Shown: positions 34,958 through 44,327, counted from the stretch's first letter. The stretch is 64,000 nt of DNA from CAVXJN01 sp963773585 (GCA_963773585.1 CAVZBR010000001.1:1-64000), one strand, 5' to 3'. Notes: generated by a model from the sequence alone, not told the origin. Numbers and translations: made by a program.

Positions 34958-35644
34958 GTGCGGGCGCTGGTAGTCGAGGACGAGCCGGATCTGCGCGAAC
35001 AGTTGCGGACCCAGCTTGGGCAACACAACTTCACCGTCGACGTCGCCGCCGATGGTGCTGAGGCATTGTTTCAGGGGAACGAGTACGAGTACGACGTCGC
35101 CGTCGTGGACGTCGGTCTGCCGAAAGTGTCTGGTATCGAAGTCATTCGTCAGTGGCGCGGGGCTGGACGCGCGTTTCCCGTGCTGATTCTGACTGCACGG
35201 GGGCGCTGGCAGGAAAAGGTCGAAGGACTCGAGGCCGGCGCTGACGACTACCTGGTAAAGCCTTTCCAACTTGAAGAACTGGTGGCGCGGCTGCGAGCCT
35301 TGGTGCGCCGCAGCGGCGGTTGGACGCAATCGGTGCTGCGTTGCGGCCCGGTGGAATTGGATATGACCGCCCAGCAGGTCAGCGTCGATCAGAACTTCAT
35401 CGAACTTACCGCCTACGAATACAAAGTGCTCGAGTACCTGATGCTGCGCGCGGGTGAAGTTGTGTCCAAGACAGAACTCACCGATCACATCTACGAGCAG
35501 GATTACGATCGCGACAGTAATGTATTGGAAGTATTCATCGGTCGCTTACGGCGCAAGCTCGATCCGGCAGCGCAACTGAATCCCATCGAAACGTTGCGTG
35601 GCCGTGGTTATCGGTTCGCGATTCCCCGCGATGCGACGCAATGA
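34958..35644 (+). CDS. OmpR-family response regulator, PhoP-like
   Basis: 228-residue regulator with a GTG start. The receiver domain (residues 1-115) has the acidic pair ED near residue 8, phospho-acceptor Asp51 in VAVVDVGLPKVSG and Lys in DDYLVKPF. The C-terminal winged helix (about 125-225) has LTAYEYKVLEYLMLRAGEVV and the DNA-recognition region SNVLEVFIGRLRRKLD. It overlaps the kinase gene by 4 bases (ATGA). The partner kinase H-box is PhoQ-like, and PhoP is the closest named homologue I can suggest, but the regulon, for example Mg2+ or envelope stress, cannot be inferred here. Confidence 0.93.
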   Translation: MRALVVEDEPDLREQLRTQLGQHNFTVDVAADGAEALFQGNEYEYDVAVVDVGLPKVSGIEVIRQWRGAGRAFPVLILTARGRWQEKVEGLEAGADDYLVKPFQLEELVARLRALVRRSGGWTQSVLRCGPVELDMTAQQVSVDQNFIELTAYEYKVLEYLMLRAGEVVSKTELTDHIYEQDYDRDSNVLEVFIGRLRRKLDPAAQLNPIETLRGRGYRFAIPRDATQ

Positions 35645-37023
35645 TTTCACTGAACCGGCGCCTGTTGCTTGCCACCGGTGCAACGCTCATCGTTTTTCTA
35701 GGACTTACGGGCACAGCGCTCGACAGCGCGTTCCGCTCCAGCGCCCAGACCGCGGTGCGTGACCGATTGCAAGCGCATATCTACGCTCTGCTGGCGGCTG
35801 CGGACCGGGACGCATCCGGTAACTTGAGCGTGCCGGCCGATTTGCCGGAGGCCCGGTTCTCGACACCTGGTTCCGGCCTCTATGCGCGGGTTTTGAACGG
35901 CGCGGGGGAAGTCATCTGGCAGTCCGCCTCGATACTTGGCGTACAGCCGGCTTTCGCGTCCGCAAGCGAACCGGGGCGGGCTGTGTTCGAACGCTTGGTC
36001 GGCCACGACCAGGCGTATTTCGGTTTGGCATTCGTGGTGGTTTGGCAGGGCGCAGGCGCCGATACCGCACGCTATACGTTTCAGGTGAGTGAAGACCTGA
36101 GCAACTATCGCCACCAGGTCGCCGGCTTTCGCCGTAGCCTGTGGGGGTGGTTCGTGGCGGTCGGCGTGATTCTGTTGGCAGTTCTCGCAGCACTGCTGCA
36201 TTGGGGTCTGGCGCCACTGCGCGGCGCTGCGCGCGATCTCGACGATGTCCGTTCCGGTCGGCGGCAGCGCTTGGGCAGCGCGTATCCCCGCGAGCTGCGC
36301 GGGCTGACTGAAAGCATCAATACTTTCGTGGCCTTCGAACGATCCCGCCAGGAGCGCTATCGCAATACACTCAGTGACCTTGCCCACAGTCTCAAAACAC
36401 CGCTTGCGGTGTTGCGCAGTGCCAGTGAGGGCAATGGCGCGCTGGCGCCGCTAGTACGCGAGCAGGTGGCGCGTATGAGCCAGATCGTGGACTATCAATT
36501 GCAGCGCTCGGTCGCGGCGGCGCCGGTCAGCTTGGCCAGCCCGGTTGCATTGTTCCCGCTCGTGGAACGGATGTGCGCGACCTTGAACAAGGTCAATCGC
36601 AAACGGGCGATCGAGTGTGCGATCGAAATCGATTCAGCACTCGAAGTGCGCATCAGCGAAGGCGATGTATTGGAAATTCTCGGCAATCTTATGGACAACG
36701 CGTACAAATGGGCGCGTTCGCGAGTGTTGGTCTCGGCGCGCAGCGCCGGCGGTCTCGGCTTTGGTGGGGTGACCATTCGAGTCGAAGATGATGGTCCCGG
36801 CATTGCGCCTGCCGAGCGCGAACGCGTATTGCAACGCGGTGCCCGCGCTGATGAAGCCGTCGCGGGACATGGCATCGGTTTGGCCGTGGTGCGCGACATC
36901 GTGCTCGCCTACGAAGGCCGCCTCGAAATTGAGAGTTCAGAAAGGTTGCATGGTGCCGCGCTGGTGGTGCATCTGCCGGATTTGCCGCCGGTACCTGCAG
37001 TCCCCCAGGCCGTTAAGGAGTAA
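35641..37023 (+). CDS. sensor histidine kinase, PhoQ-like
   Basis: 460-residue inner-membrane kinase. TM1 is at about 7-27, a periplasmic sensor of about 130 residues follows, TM2 is at about 162-184, then HAMP and a dimerisation helix with His249 in LSDLAHSLKTPLAVLRS (a PhoQ-type H-box). The ATPase domain has ILGNLMDNAYKWA (N-box), VEDDGPGIAPAE (G1) and GHGIGLAVVRDIV (G2). The acidic patch typical of enteric PhoQ is not obvious in the sensor. It overlaps the regulator upstream, and its stop overlaps the mazG start (TAATG). Confidence 0.93.
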   Translation: MISLNRRLLLATGATLIVFLGLTGTALDSAFRSSAQTAVRDRLQAHIYALLAAADRDASGNLSVPADLPEARFSTPGSGLYARVLNGAGEVIWQSASILGVQPAFASASEPGRAVFERLVGHDQAYFGLAFVVVWQGAGADTARYTFQVSEDLSNYRHQVAGFRRSLWGWFVAVGVILLAVLAALLHWGLAPLRGAARDLDDVRSGRRQRLGSAYPRELRGLTESINTFVAFERSRQERYRNTLSDLAHSLKTPLAVLRSASEGNGALAPLVREQVARMSQIVDYQLQRSVAAAPVSLASPVALFPLVERMCATLNKVNRKRAIECAIEIDSALEVRISEGDVLEILGNLMDNAYKWARSRVLVSARSAGGLGFGGVTIRVEDDGPGIAPAERERVLQRGARADEAVAGHGIGLAVVRDIVLAYEGRLEIESSERLHGAALVVHLPDLPPVPAVPQAVKE

Positions 37024-37820
37024 TGCGAGGTATGGAAGCAATGCAGCGGCTGTTGGAAATTATGCAGCGTTTGCGCGATCCGGAGCGCGGATGTCCCTGG
37101 GACTGCGCCCAAAACTTTGATTCCCTGGTGCCGCATACCCTCGAAGAAGCCTATGAAGTGGCGGACGCCATCGAACGCGGAGATTATCGGGACGTGCGCG
37201 ACGAACTCGGCGACCTGCTGTTTCAGGTTGTGTTCTACGCGCAGTTGGGCGCCGAGCAGCGGCACTTCGATTTTGCCGATGTCGCCACCGGAATTGCCGA
37301 TAAGCTCGTGCGCCGCCATCCTCATGTGTTCGCCGACCAACCGGTCGCCGACGCCACGGCGCAGAATCAGGCATGGGAGGCGCACAAAGCTGTCGAACGC
37401 GAGGCGAAAACCGGCGCCAATGCCGGCGCCCTGGACGGCGTCAGCCGTACGTTGCCATCTCTGTCGCGGGCGCAGACGTTGCAGCGCCGTGCCCAGAGAG
37501 TCGGATTCGACTGGCCCGATGTGGACGGGCCATTGGCGAAGATCGAGGAAGAGCTCGCGGAGTGCCGGGCGGAATTGCCCGCGGGCGATGCCGGGCGTCT
37601 TCAAGAAGAAGTGGGTGATCTGTTGTTCGCCTGCGTGAATTTCGCGCGCCACCTGGGGATTGATGCCGAAACTGCGCTACGAACGGCGAACCGGAAATTC
37701 GAGCAGCGCTTCGAGGCCATGGAGCAGTTTCTGCGCGCCGAAGGCGAGCGCATCCAGGATGCAAGCCTCGAGCGAATGGATGCGGCATGGGATGCCATCA
37801 AACACAAGCAAACGGATTGA
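37023..37820 (+). CDS. mazG: nucleoside triphosphate pyrophosphohydrolase MazG
   Basis: 265-residue house-cleaning NTP pyrophosphohydrolase with two tandem MazG domains. The first is at about residues 12-115 (RLRDPERGCPWD, HTLEEAYEVADAI, DELGDLLFQVVFYAQL) and the second at about 165-250 (KIEEELAECRAEL, EEVGDLLFACVNFARHLG). The metal-binding EExxE/ExxD pattern is kept in both. AAGGAG lies close to the first ATG; a second ATG three codons later is equally plausible. Translation is probably coupled to the kinase gene. Confidence 0.95.
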   Translation: MRGMEAMQRLLEIMQRLRDPERGCPWDCAQNFDSLVPHTLEEAYEVADAIERGDYRDVRDELGDLLFQVVFYAQLGAEQRHFDFADVATGIADKLVRRHPHVFADQPVADATAQNQAWEAHKAVEREAKTGANAGALDGVSRTLPSLSRAQTLQRRAQRVGFDWPDVDGPLAKIEEELAECRAELPAGDAGRLQEEVGDLLFACVNFARHLGIDAETALRTANRKFEQRFEAMEQFLRAEGERIQDASLERMDAAWDAIKHKQTD

Positions 37821-37829
37821 CCTGAGCGA

Positions 37830-38258
37830 ATGTATCATCGATTGAGCGCGATTCATTTCCAATGCACCGGCTGTGGTCGATGCTGTTTCGGCAACGATGA
37901 CCACTTCATCCACGTCAACGACGAAGAGGCCGAGCGCATTCGCAGTCATTTGGGGATCTCCTGGGATTGGTTTCGACGTCGTTATCAGGTGCGCCTGGAT
38001 CACGGGGCCGGGTGGGGGGTTCGTTTGCAGGATGGTCGCTGCGTGTTCCTGGACTCCGACCTACGGTGTTCGATTTACGCGGTGCGTCCCACCCAATGTC
38101 GCACCTACCCGTACTGGCCCGAAGTGCTGCGTTCGCGGGGGTCGTGGCGCGCCGAAGCCAAGCGTTGCGAAGGCATCGGCCGAGGCGATTCAGTCGATGT
38201 TCGCCTGATCGAAAACCAACTGCGGCTACAAATAGAATCCGAGTCCGCGGACAGCTGA
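37830..38258 (+). CDS. YkgJ-family cysteine-cluster protein
   Basis: 142-residue protein of the zinc/iron-chelating YkgJ family. The cysteine cluster is FQCTGCGRCCFGND (residues 10-23) plus CSIYAVRPTQCRTYPYWPEV and a late Cys in KRCEGIG. These eight-Cys proteins are predicted metal binders of unknown role. The spacing from mazG is 9 bases, so it is likely the last gene of the PepSY-PhoPQ-mazG run. Confidence 0.85.
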   Translation: MYHRLSAIHFQCTGCGRCCFGNDDHFIHVNDEEAERIRSHLGISWDWFRRRYQVRLDHGAGWGVRLQDGRCVFLDSDLRCSIYAVRPTQCRTYPYWPEVLRSRGSWRAEAKRCEGIGRGDSVDVRLIENQLRLQIESESADS

Positions 38259-38272
38259 TTGGATTTGGCTCG

Positions 38273-39817
38273 TCAACGAGCCTTCAAAAACGACAGCCCC
38301 AGGTTGGCCTGTTGACCGAACAAGCGAAAGCCATTGTAGCTGTCTTCGTCCAGCGGACGGCGGCTGGGGTGGCGATCGGCGTAAAGCAGTCCGATCACCT
38401 TGCCCTGGATTTCCAAGGGCATGACGAAGAATCCTGAATTCTCCGCCAGACGTTTGATTTCCGGTGTAACGAGCTCGGCCAGATCCGGGGCAGGCGGCTG
38501 TTTGACCCACAGCCCACGCCGCGTTTCGATCACGTGATCCATGATATGTCGCGGCGGTTTCGACAACTGAAAATGAAACAACTGGCTGAGTACCTGACGG
38601 TCCCAGCCCAGGATCTGTTTGGCGCGGATGCTTTTGCGATCCGTGCTCAACAACGCGATCAGTGTGCGGTCCATTCCTACACCGCGGTAAATGCCTTCCA
38701 GTACCATTTCCAGCAGCAGTGAAATCGCCGGTTTTTCCTCGGCCAGCAACTGCGAAAGCTCGCCTAGGATGCTCAACTGCAACTCGCGATCGGGTTGCAG
38801 GAACTGCTCGCGCTCGTGTGCGACCGGCGCCGCTGGATCCGGCGCGAGCGCGGCGGAGTGGCCCGGACGAGGTATCAACGCACCGGCTTTGCGAGCACCT
38901 AGATTTGCCATCGTCGCGGCTGCATCGTGCGCGTTTTCGTGGATGAGTCTGATCACTTGATCGCGCGGCAAATACAAAGACTCTGCGGCGCGTTCCAATA
39001 CTTTTGTCATCGGGGCACTTTCCCATCCATCGACTGCGCGTGCGGCGATCTCGTGGCCGAGCGCAATGTTGCTGACCCGTGGATCGTGGCCACTGTCGTC
39101 GCTCAATGCCATCTCCAATAGGTTGCTGAGATGCCATTCGCGGTTGAGCGCCAATGAAAGTTCGGCCAGTGTGAAGCCAAGCACCTTGCGTTCGGTCTTG
39201 GCGCGGTCGGGGTCGTTTTGTTCCATCGCTTGGCGCAGTTGCATTGCAGCCTCCGGATCGACCTTTTCTGCAAAACACCAAAACGCCATATGGCCGAGAT
39301 TGACCAATAGTGCGGCAATGAAGATTTCCTCGGGTGATTTGTCGCGCCGCTTTTCGGCGATGCTGCGCGCCTGCACCGCGGCGTGAAACGCGTGGGCCAT
39401 TTCTTCCAGTACCTGGGCTCGATTTTCACCCTCCACCATGGTGTCGATGATGGCGATGGAAAGGCACAGGTTGCGCACCACCTCGAATCCCAGGACGACG
39501 ATGGCCCGGCTGACGGTATTGATCTGATTGCGCGCGGGGTTATGGATGATGCTATTGGCGACTCGCAGCAGGCGGGTGGTCATGGATGCGTCCTGCAATA
39601 TGACCCGGGCCAGTTCAGCCGCGCTGCGGTCGTCCCTGCCGGCTTCATCGGAAATGACCCGTGCGGTGTGGGCGAATGCGGGCATCTCCTGCTCGCTCAG
39701 GTGGTGTACCCAGTGCCGCAAGCGTTGTTGTTTGTCGGAGAGAGAATCCATCGTTTTGGTCATACCGGATGCGGTCCGCGACGCAGGGGGGTCGGTCCAT
39801 GCATTACTTCGGCTCAT
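38273..39817 (-). CDS. HDOD-GAF signalling protein
   Basis: About 514 residues from the chosen ATG. The HDOD domain (about 40-240) is recognised by LLRVANSIIHNPARNQINTV and FIAALLVNLGHMAFWCF. The histidine-aspartate pair of catalytic HD domains is replaced by NLGH, as is normal for HDOD. A GAF-like domain occupies about 370-510 (QPDRELQLSILGELSQLL, MPLEIQGKVIGLLYADRHPS). There is no kinase, GGDEF or EAL output, unlike the HDOD kinase elsewhere in the window, so it probably works through protein contacts. Start uncertain: an ATG 54 bases downstream (MTKTMDSLSDK) is equally possible; neither has a Shine-Dalgarno. It is divergent from amt. Confidence 0.85.
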   Translation of the reverse strand: MSRSNAWTDPPASRTASGMTKTMDSLSDKQQRLRHWVHHLSEQEMPAFAHTARVISDEAGRDDRSAAELARVILQDASMTTRLLRVANSIIHNPARNQINTVSRAIVVLGFEVVRNLCLSIAIIDTMVEGENRAQVLEEMAHAFHAAVQARSIAEKRRDKSPEEIFIAALLVNLGHMAFWCFAEKVDPEAAMQLRQAMEQNDPDRAKTERKVLGFTLAELSLALNREWHLSNLLEMALSDDSGHDPRVSNIALGHEIAARAVDGWESAPMTKVLERAAESLYLPRDQVIRLIHENAHDAAATMANLGARKAGALIPRPGHSAALAPDPAAPVAHEREQFLQPDRELQLSILGELSQLLAEEKPAISLLLEMVLEGIYRGVGMDRTLIALLSTDRKSIRAKQILGWDRQVLSQLFHFQLSKPPRHIMDHVIETRRGLWVKQPPAPDLAELVTPEIKRLAENSGFFVMPLEIQGKVIGLLYADRHPSRRPLDEDSYNGFRLFGQQANLGLSFLKAR

Positions 39818-39984
39818 GCGCACCAAATTAGAGCGTTCGCGAACTGCAAGCACCAAAGCCGTGCGTTCGATTGCACCGATTTCACACGCAGCCTCCCTAA
39901 GCGTTTGATTCGCATCGGCAAGGCTGCGGGCATATTTTGTGCATTTCTTTTCCGAAGAACAACAACGGTGCATTGGGAGCAGAA

Positions 39985-41181
39985 ATGACGGAATTACAGT
40001 CGGGCAGCAACGTTTTGTTCGTACTGATGGGTGCGATCATGGTTTTGGCAATGCATGCCGGCTTTGCGTTTCTCGAAGTCGGGACGGTTCGCAAGAAGAA
40101 TCAAGTCAATGCCCTAGTGAAGATCATCACCGACTTCGGCGTTTCCACGCTAGCGTATTTTTTCGTCGGATACAGTCTGGCCTACGGCATCGATTTTTTC
40201 TCCAGCGCCAAAGCCCTGTCTCTGGACAATGGTTACGCCCTGGTGAAGTTCTTTTTCCTGCTCACTTTTGCAGCTGCGATTCCGGCCATTGTATCCGGTG
40301 GCATCGCCGAGCGGGCGAGATTCTATCCGCAGCTGGTAGCCACTGGGTTTCTGGTGGGGTTGGTGTATCCGACCTTCGAAGGTCTGGTGTGGAACGGCAA
40401 TTGGGGGTTCCAGGCCATGCTGGAATCCAGCTTTGGCGCGCCGTTTCATGATTTCGCCGGTTCGGTGGTGGTCCATGCCATGGGCGGTTGGATCGCGCTA
40501 GGGGCGGTGCTGCTGCTTGGGCATCGGCGAGGCCGGTACGGACCCAACGGCGAAATGTACGCCCATCCGCCGTCCAGCATTCCGTTTTTGGCCCTGGGAG
40601 CGTGGATCCTGACTGTGGGTTGGTTCGGGTTCAACGTCATGTCGGCGCAAAAGATCGGCGCCATCAGCGGACTGGTGGCGGTGAATTCCCTCATGGCGAT
40701 GGTCGGCGGCACGTTGGCAGCGTTGGTGGCCGGCCGCAACGATCCCGGTTTCATTCACAACGGCCCACTCGCAGGGCTGGTTGCGGTGTGCGCGGGTTCC
40801 GATCTCATGCATCCTTTGGGTGCGTTGGTCACCGGACTGATCGCCGGTGGGCTGTTCGTACTGACTTTCACCTGGACCCAGAACCGCTGGCGGATCGACG
40901 ATGTCCTGGGCGTGTGGCCGCTGCACGGCTTGTGCGGCGCGTGGGGCGGCATCGCCGCGGGCATCTTCGGGCTGGTAAGTTTCGGCGGTGTCGGCGGCGT
41001 GACTTTCATGGCGCAGGTGGCAGGGACCCTCGCCGGCGTATTGATCGCGCTAATCGGCGGCCTGGCCGTGTACGGACTGTTGAAACTGCTGGTCGGTATT
41101 CGGCTCGACCAGGAAGACGAATTTCAGGGCGCCGACTTGAGTATTCACAAGATCAGTGCCGAGCCGCCCTACGACAAATAA
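39985..41181 (+). CDS. amt: ammonium transporter Amt
   Basis: 398-residue Amt/MEP/Rh-family channel with about eleven membrane helices. The conserved pore histidines are His164 (GSVVVHAMGGW) and His314 (WPLHGLCGAWGG). GFAFLEVGTVRKKN near the start and the ammonium signature are intact. There is no glnK/glnB neighbour. The C-terminal cytoplasmic tail (GIRLDQEDEFQGADLSIH) matches the conserved tail that PII proteins contact. The chosen ATG follows GGGAGCAGAA; an in-frame ATG 48 bases upstream would add a non-conserved hydrophilic leader. Confidence 0.95.
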   Translation: MTELQSGSNVLFVLMGAIMVLAMHAGFAFLEVGTVRKKNQVNALVKIITDFGVSTLAYFFVGYSLAYGIDFFSSAKALSLDNGYALVKFFFLLTFAAAIPAIVSGGIAERARFYPQLVATGFLVGLVYPTFEGLVWNGNWGFQAMLESSFGAPFHDFAGSVVVHAMGGWIALGAVLLLGHRRGRYGPNGEMYAHPPSSIPFLALGAWILTVGWFGFNVMSAQKIGAISGLVAVNSLMAMVGGTLAALVAGRNDPGFIHNGPLAGLVAVCAGSDLMHPLGALVTGLIAGGLFVLTFTWTQNRWRIDDVLGVWPLHGLCGAWGGIAAGIFGLVSFGGVGGVTFMAQVAGTLAGVLIALIGGLAVYGLLKLLVGIRLDQEDEFQGADLSIHKISAEPPYDK

Positions 41182-41317
41182 TGCGGCCAGCCGCGTTCGG
41201 GCCGGGTCGCGGTTGTGTTAGGCTCGCCGGAGCAAAAAGGTCCGATCGTGCGCGGTACGGACCGTTCGGCGGGTTTGCTTGCGCGAACCCGGTCACCGTT
41301 TGAACACACGGCTACAG

Positions 41318-43027
41318 ATGAACCAGCCCCAGAGTGCGTTGCGATTTTCCACCGCAGCGGCCGAATTGGCGTTGCGCTATGCGTCGGCACTGACCCTCAG
41401 CCATATCGGTGCCGCGGTACTGGCAGGCGCCGCACTCTGGAACGCGGTGCCGCAACGTTTGCTGGTCCCGTGGTTGGTTGCTGCAGGACTGGCGGCGCTG
41501 CTCCACGCCATTGCAGTCTGGTGGGGACGGCGCGTCCATGGCGGTCGATACGTGTTGTTCGTCTCCAGCGTCGCCGCGGTTGCCGCAGTGTGGGGTGCCG
41601 CGGGATGGATGTTGTACGCACCCAGCGCCCTGCACCAGGCGATGCTGACCGTGATCATTTTTACGGTCGCCGCCGTCGCCCTTCTGGTGTTGGCGGCATT
41701 CGCTCGGTTGTACGCGTCGTTTCTGACCCTGGCGGTGCTTCCTCTGCTATTGCGCCTGGCGATTGAAGGCGACGCTCCCCATCTGGTGATGTCCGCCACC
41801 GGCGCGATGATGGCGCTCGCCATGGCACTGCTCGGGTACACGCTTCGCGACACGTTGCGGTCGTGGTTTGCGTTGCGAGCGCAGAATCAAGTACTGGTGG
41901 ATGACCTGCGGCTGCAAAAGGAATCCGCCGAACAGGCGAACATCGCCAAATCGAAATTCCTCGCCGCAGCCAGCCATGACTTGCGCCAACCGCTGCACGC
42001 GTTGAGCCTGTTCTCGGCGGCTTTGAGCGAACGCATCCGTTATCCTGAAGTTCGCAAAATCGTTGACAACATCATGGCCTCCGTGGCGGCGCTGGAAAGT
42101 TTGTTCAATTCGCTGTTGGATATTTCCAAGCTGGACGCGGGCGCCTTGCAACCGCAATGGGACGACGTGCGCCTGCAAAGCATTCTCGACCGATTGGAAA
42201 ACGACTACCGCCCGCAGGCGTCTGCAAAGGGCCTGGAACTCGTGATCGACCCAGCCGCAGACGTTTTCGTGCGCACGGATCCGGCGCTGCTTGAACGGAT
42301 GTTGCGCAATCTGGTGGCCAATGCCATTCGCTACACGGAAAGCGGCCGCGTGCATGTCGCACTGGATATCGAGCCCAAGCGGATATGCCTCGCCGTGCGC
42401 GATACAGGGGTGGGAATCGCTGCGGACGATCTCAGCCAGATCTTTGCCGAATACGTGCAACTGCAGAATCCCGAGCGCGACCGTAATAAGGGACTCGGCC
42501 TCGGCCTGGCAATCGTCCAGCGCCTGGCGCAGATGCTGGACCACCAGGTGACGGTCGAGTCTGTGCCGGGCGTCGGCTCGGTGTTTCGAGTCGAGGTGCC
42601 GCGGGCAGCCGACGGGGCGCGCGTGACGAAGCGCATTCCGGCGGCAGCGGTCTCGTCATTGGCGGGACTGACCGTGCTGGTGATCGATGATGACGCCACC
42701 AATCGTGAGGCGACCCAGGCCTTGTTGCAGGGCTGGGGCTGCGCAGTGCGTTGTGCCGATGCCCTTGCTACTGCGCGGCAGGCGTTCCAGGACGCCGACG
42801 GGATCGATTGCGTTATCGCAGACTATCGGTTGCGGGAGGGCTGCACCGGTGTCGAGGTGCTCGCGGCGCTCGAAGATTTGCATGGCAAACCCCTACCGGC
42901 GCTGATATTGACCGGCGATACGGGGCTTGCGCAACAGGGACGGATCGGGGAACGCGGTTATCGGTTGATGCAGAAGCCGGCGAGTCCGGGACGCTTGCGC
43001 GCATTTCTCGTTCACGTGGCGCGATGA
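41318..43027 (+). CDS. hybrid sensor histidine kinase with C-terminal receiver
   Basis: 569-residue membrane kinase. Six hydrophobic helices fill residues about 20-185, with no periplasmic loop large enough for a classical sensor. A HisKA follows with His220 in KFLAAASHDLRQPLHALS, an HATPase (LRNLVANAIRYTESG, VRDTGVGIAADD, GLGLGLAIVQRL) and a receiver domain with Asp502 (CVIADYRLREG) and Lys in LMQKPASP. The ASHDLRQP H-box is typical of kinases that work with LuxR-type regulators. Such a regulator is encoded convergently 58 bases away and is its likely partner (inference). An in-frame TTG lies 39 bases upstream. Confidence 0.92.
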   Translation: MNQPQSALRFSTAAAELALRYASALTLSHIGAAVLAGAALWNAVPQRLLVPWLVAAGLAALLHAIAVWWGRRVHGGRYVLFVSSVAAVAAVWGAAGWMLYAPSALHQAMLTVIIFTVAAVALLVLAAFARLYASFLTLAVLPLLLRLAIEGDAPHLVMSATGAMMALAMALLGYTLRDTLRSWFALRAQNQVLVDDLRLQKESAEQANIAKSKFLAAASHDLRQPLHALSLFSAALSERIRYPEVRKIVDNIMASVAALESLFNSLLDISKLDAGALQPQWDDVRLQSILDRLENDYRPQASAKGLELVIDPAADVFVRTDPALLERMLRNLVANAIRYTESGRVHVALDIEPKRICLAVRDTGVGIAADDLSQIFAEYVQLQNPERDRNKGLGLGLAIVQRLAQMLDHQVTVESVPGVGSVFRVEVPRAADGARVTKRIPAAAVSSLAGLTVLVIDDDATNREATQALLQGWGCAVRCADALATARQAFQDADGIDCVIADYRLREGCTGVEVLAALEDLHGKPLPALILTGDTGLAQQGRIGERGYRLMQKPASPGRLRAFLVHVAR

Positions 43028-43085
43028 ACGGAGGAAACGCCGGTACGATCCCGATAGCTGCCCTAGCGGCCTGGCAACCGTGGCG

Positions 43086-43712
43086 TCAGGCGGTGTGGGC
43101 GCTGGTCAAACCTAGTTGCGCGGCGAGAATGACGGCATGGGTGCGGTTGGAAGCGTTCATGGCCCGCAGGATCGCGGTGACGTGGATTTTCACTGTACCT
43201 TCCGCCATGCCCAGACGCTGTGCGATTTCTTTGTTGGACAGACCCTCGCCCATCAGTTCCAGGACCTGCAATTGACGGGGAGTCAGGCGGAAATCCTGGC
43301 TGTCATGATCGTCCTCGAGCCCGGCTATGGATTTCGGAACGTAGACGTGACCGGCCAATACGGCGCGCAATGCGCACACCATTTCGGCGCCGGACATCGA
43401 TTTGGGAATGAATCCGGAGGCCTCGGCGTCCAGAGCGCGGCGTACGTCGCGGGGTTCTTCTGATGCCGACACCACGACCACCGGGATATCGGGAAACCGC
43501 TCGCGCATCATATCGAGTCCGGCGAATCCGTCCAGCCCCGGCATCGCCAGATCCAGTAGTACCAGGTCGATTTGCTGTTCCCGCGCGGCCGTCTGCATCG
43601 CCTGCGCGGCGCTTGCCGCCTCCAGTACCACCACGTGTGGATCCAGCGCACGAAGTACGTAGCGCAACCCCTCGCGGAACAAAGCGTGATCGTCGGCAAT
43701 CAGAATCTTCAA
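43086..43712 (-). CDS. LuxR/NarL-family response regulator
   Basis: 208-residue regulator from the TTG start. The receiver domain has the acidic pair in ILIADDHALFREG, Asp54 in LVLLDLAMPG and Lys in GFIPKSMSG. The C-terminal LuxR HTH (about 145-205) has LTPRQLQVLELMGEGLSNKEIA and MAEGTVKIHVTAILRAMN. The TTG is preferred because it gives the canonical MKILIADDH N-terminus; a GTG 42 bases further upstream is possible. It converges tail to tail with the hybrid kinase, its likely phosphodonor. Confidence 0.9.
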   Translation of the reverse strand: MKILIADDHALFREGLRYVLRALDPHVVVLEAASAAQAMQTAAREQQIDLVLLDLAMPGLDGFAGLDMMRERFPDIPVVVVSASEEPRDVRRALDAEASGFIPKSMSGAEMVCALRAVLAGHVYVPKSIAGLEDDHDSQDFRLTPRQLQVLELMGEGLSNKEIAQRLGMAEGTVKIHVTAILRAMNASNRTHAVILAAQLGLTSAHTA

Positions 43713-43830
43713 AATTTTAGTCCGCTGGCGGTTCGCCCAATGACGGCGGCCCACCGGGGACGGACCGCGCTTCCTATCCTGTTTAGCGACAGAGCGGGTG
43801 CGGAACTTTAACTGCGCGCCAAGCGGTCTC

Positions 43831-43974
43831 GGCAGTGCTTCCGAGATCGATGGATATTTAGTGGAAATACAGGGGGTTGCGCGTGGTGTTGCGAAGGGCT
43901 ACGGGGCGGAATGGCGCCGTGCAGTCGGATCCATCAACGGTGCACCGGTACGATTTATGGTGGATACAGCCTAA
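43831..43974 (+). pseudogene. relic of a retropepsin-like aspartic protease
   Basis: A 47-codon remnant without a convincing start. It ends VGSINGAPVRFMVDTA and stops exactly where the catalytic motif of single-domain bacterial aspartic proteases (INGxPVxFLVDTGAT) should continue. The fragment before it (GYLVEIQGVARGVAKG) also fits the preceding region of that family. The rest of the enzyme is absent downstream. Short, so the call is tentative. Confidence 0.4.
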
Positions 43975-44266
43975 TCGCGTCACCGATAGATCAACACGTT
44001 AGCGTGTTCGGCTCCACGCTATCGTGACTTCGCATGACATAGTCTGCCTGGACTTGGCTGCAGGTAGTCAAAACCTGGTCACGGCGCTCGATTCCAGCCG
44101 TGGGGCCGGATACGACCATGGGCGGGCCGATCGGCCCCAAGCGCCGGCTCTTCTGGGCTTGGAGCCAACACTCGCACGTCGGACCAATCGGCAAGAGCCG
44201 GTGGTCAGGTATCTCAGGACCGTCCAAGCGGTGACAGTTTCCCATTCCGACGCTGCGGGTGCCGGC
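43975..44266. other. intergenic region upstream of the toxin-antitoxin module
   Basis: About 290 bases between the protease relic and the toxin-antitoxin promoter. An open frame runs through it, but it has no recognisable product and shares the accessory character of this patch. Nothing else is supported. Confidence 0.3.
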
Positions 44267-44326
44267 TTGACTTTGAGTTACTGGACCCATAATAATTACT
44301 ACTTACAGATGATTCCTATGGGTCCA
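44267..44326 (+). promoter_or_regulatory. promoter and inverted-repeat operator of the toxin-antitoxin operon
   Basis: TTGACT (44267-44272), an 18-base spacer and AATAAT (44291-44296) form a good promoter. A perfect 10-bp inverted repeat, TGGACCCATA (44282-44291) and TATGGGTCCA (44317-44326), overlaps the promoter and ends one base before the GTG start. Antitoxins of this type normally repress their own operon by binding such palindromes (family knowledge), so this is the likely autoregulatory operator. Confidence 0.6.
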
Positions 44327-44327
44327 T

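Noticed and set aside
39937..39984. N-terminal 16-residue extension of Amt from an upstream ATG
   Set aside because: The internal ATG has a GGAG Shine-Dalgarno and starts right before the first conserved helix; the extension is hydrophilic and unlike family members.
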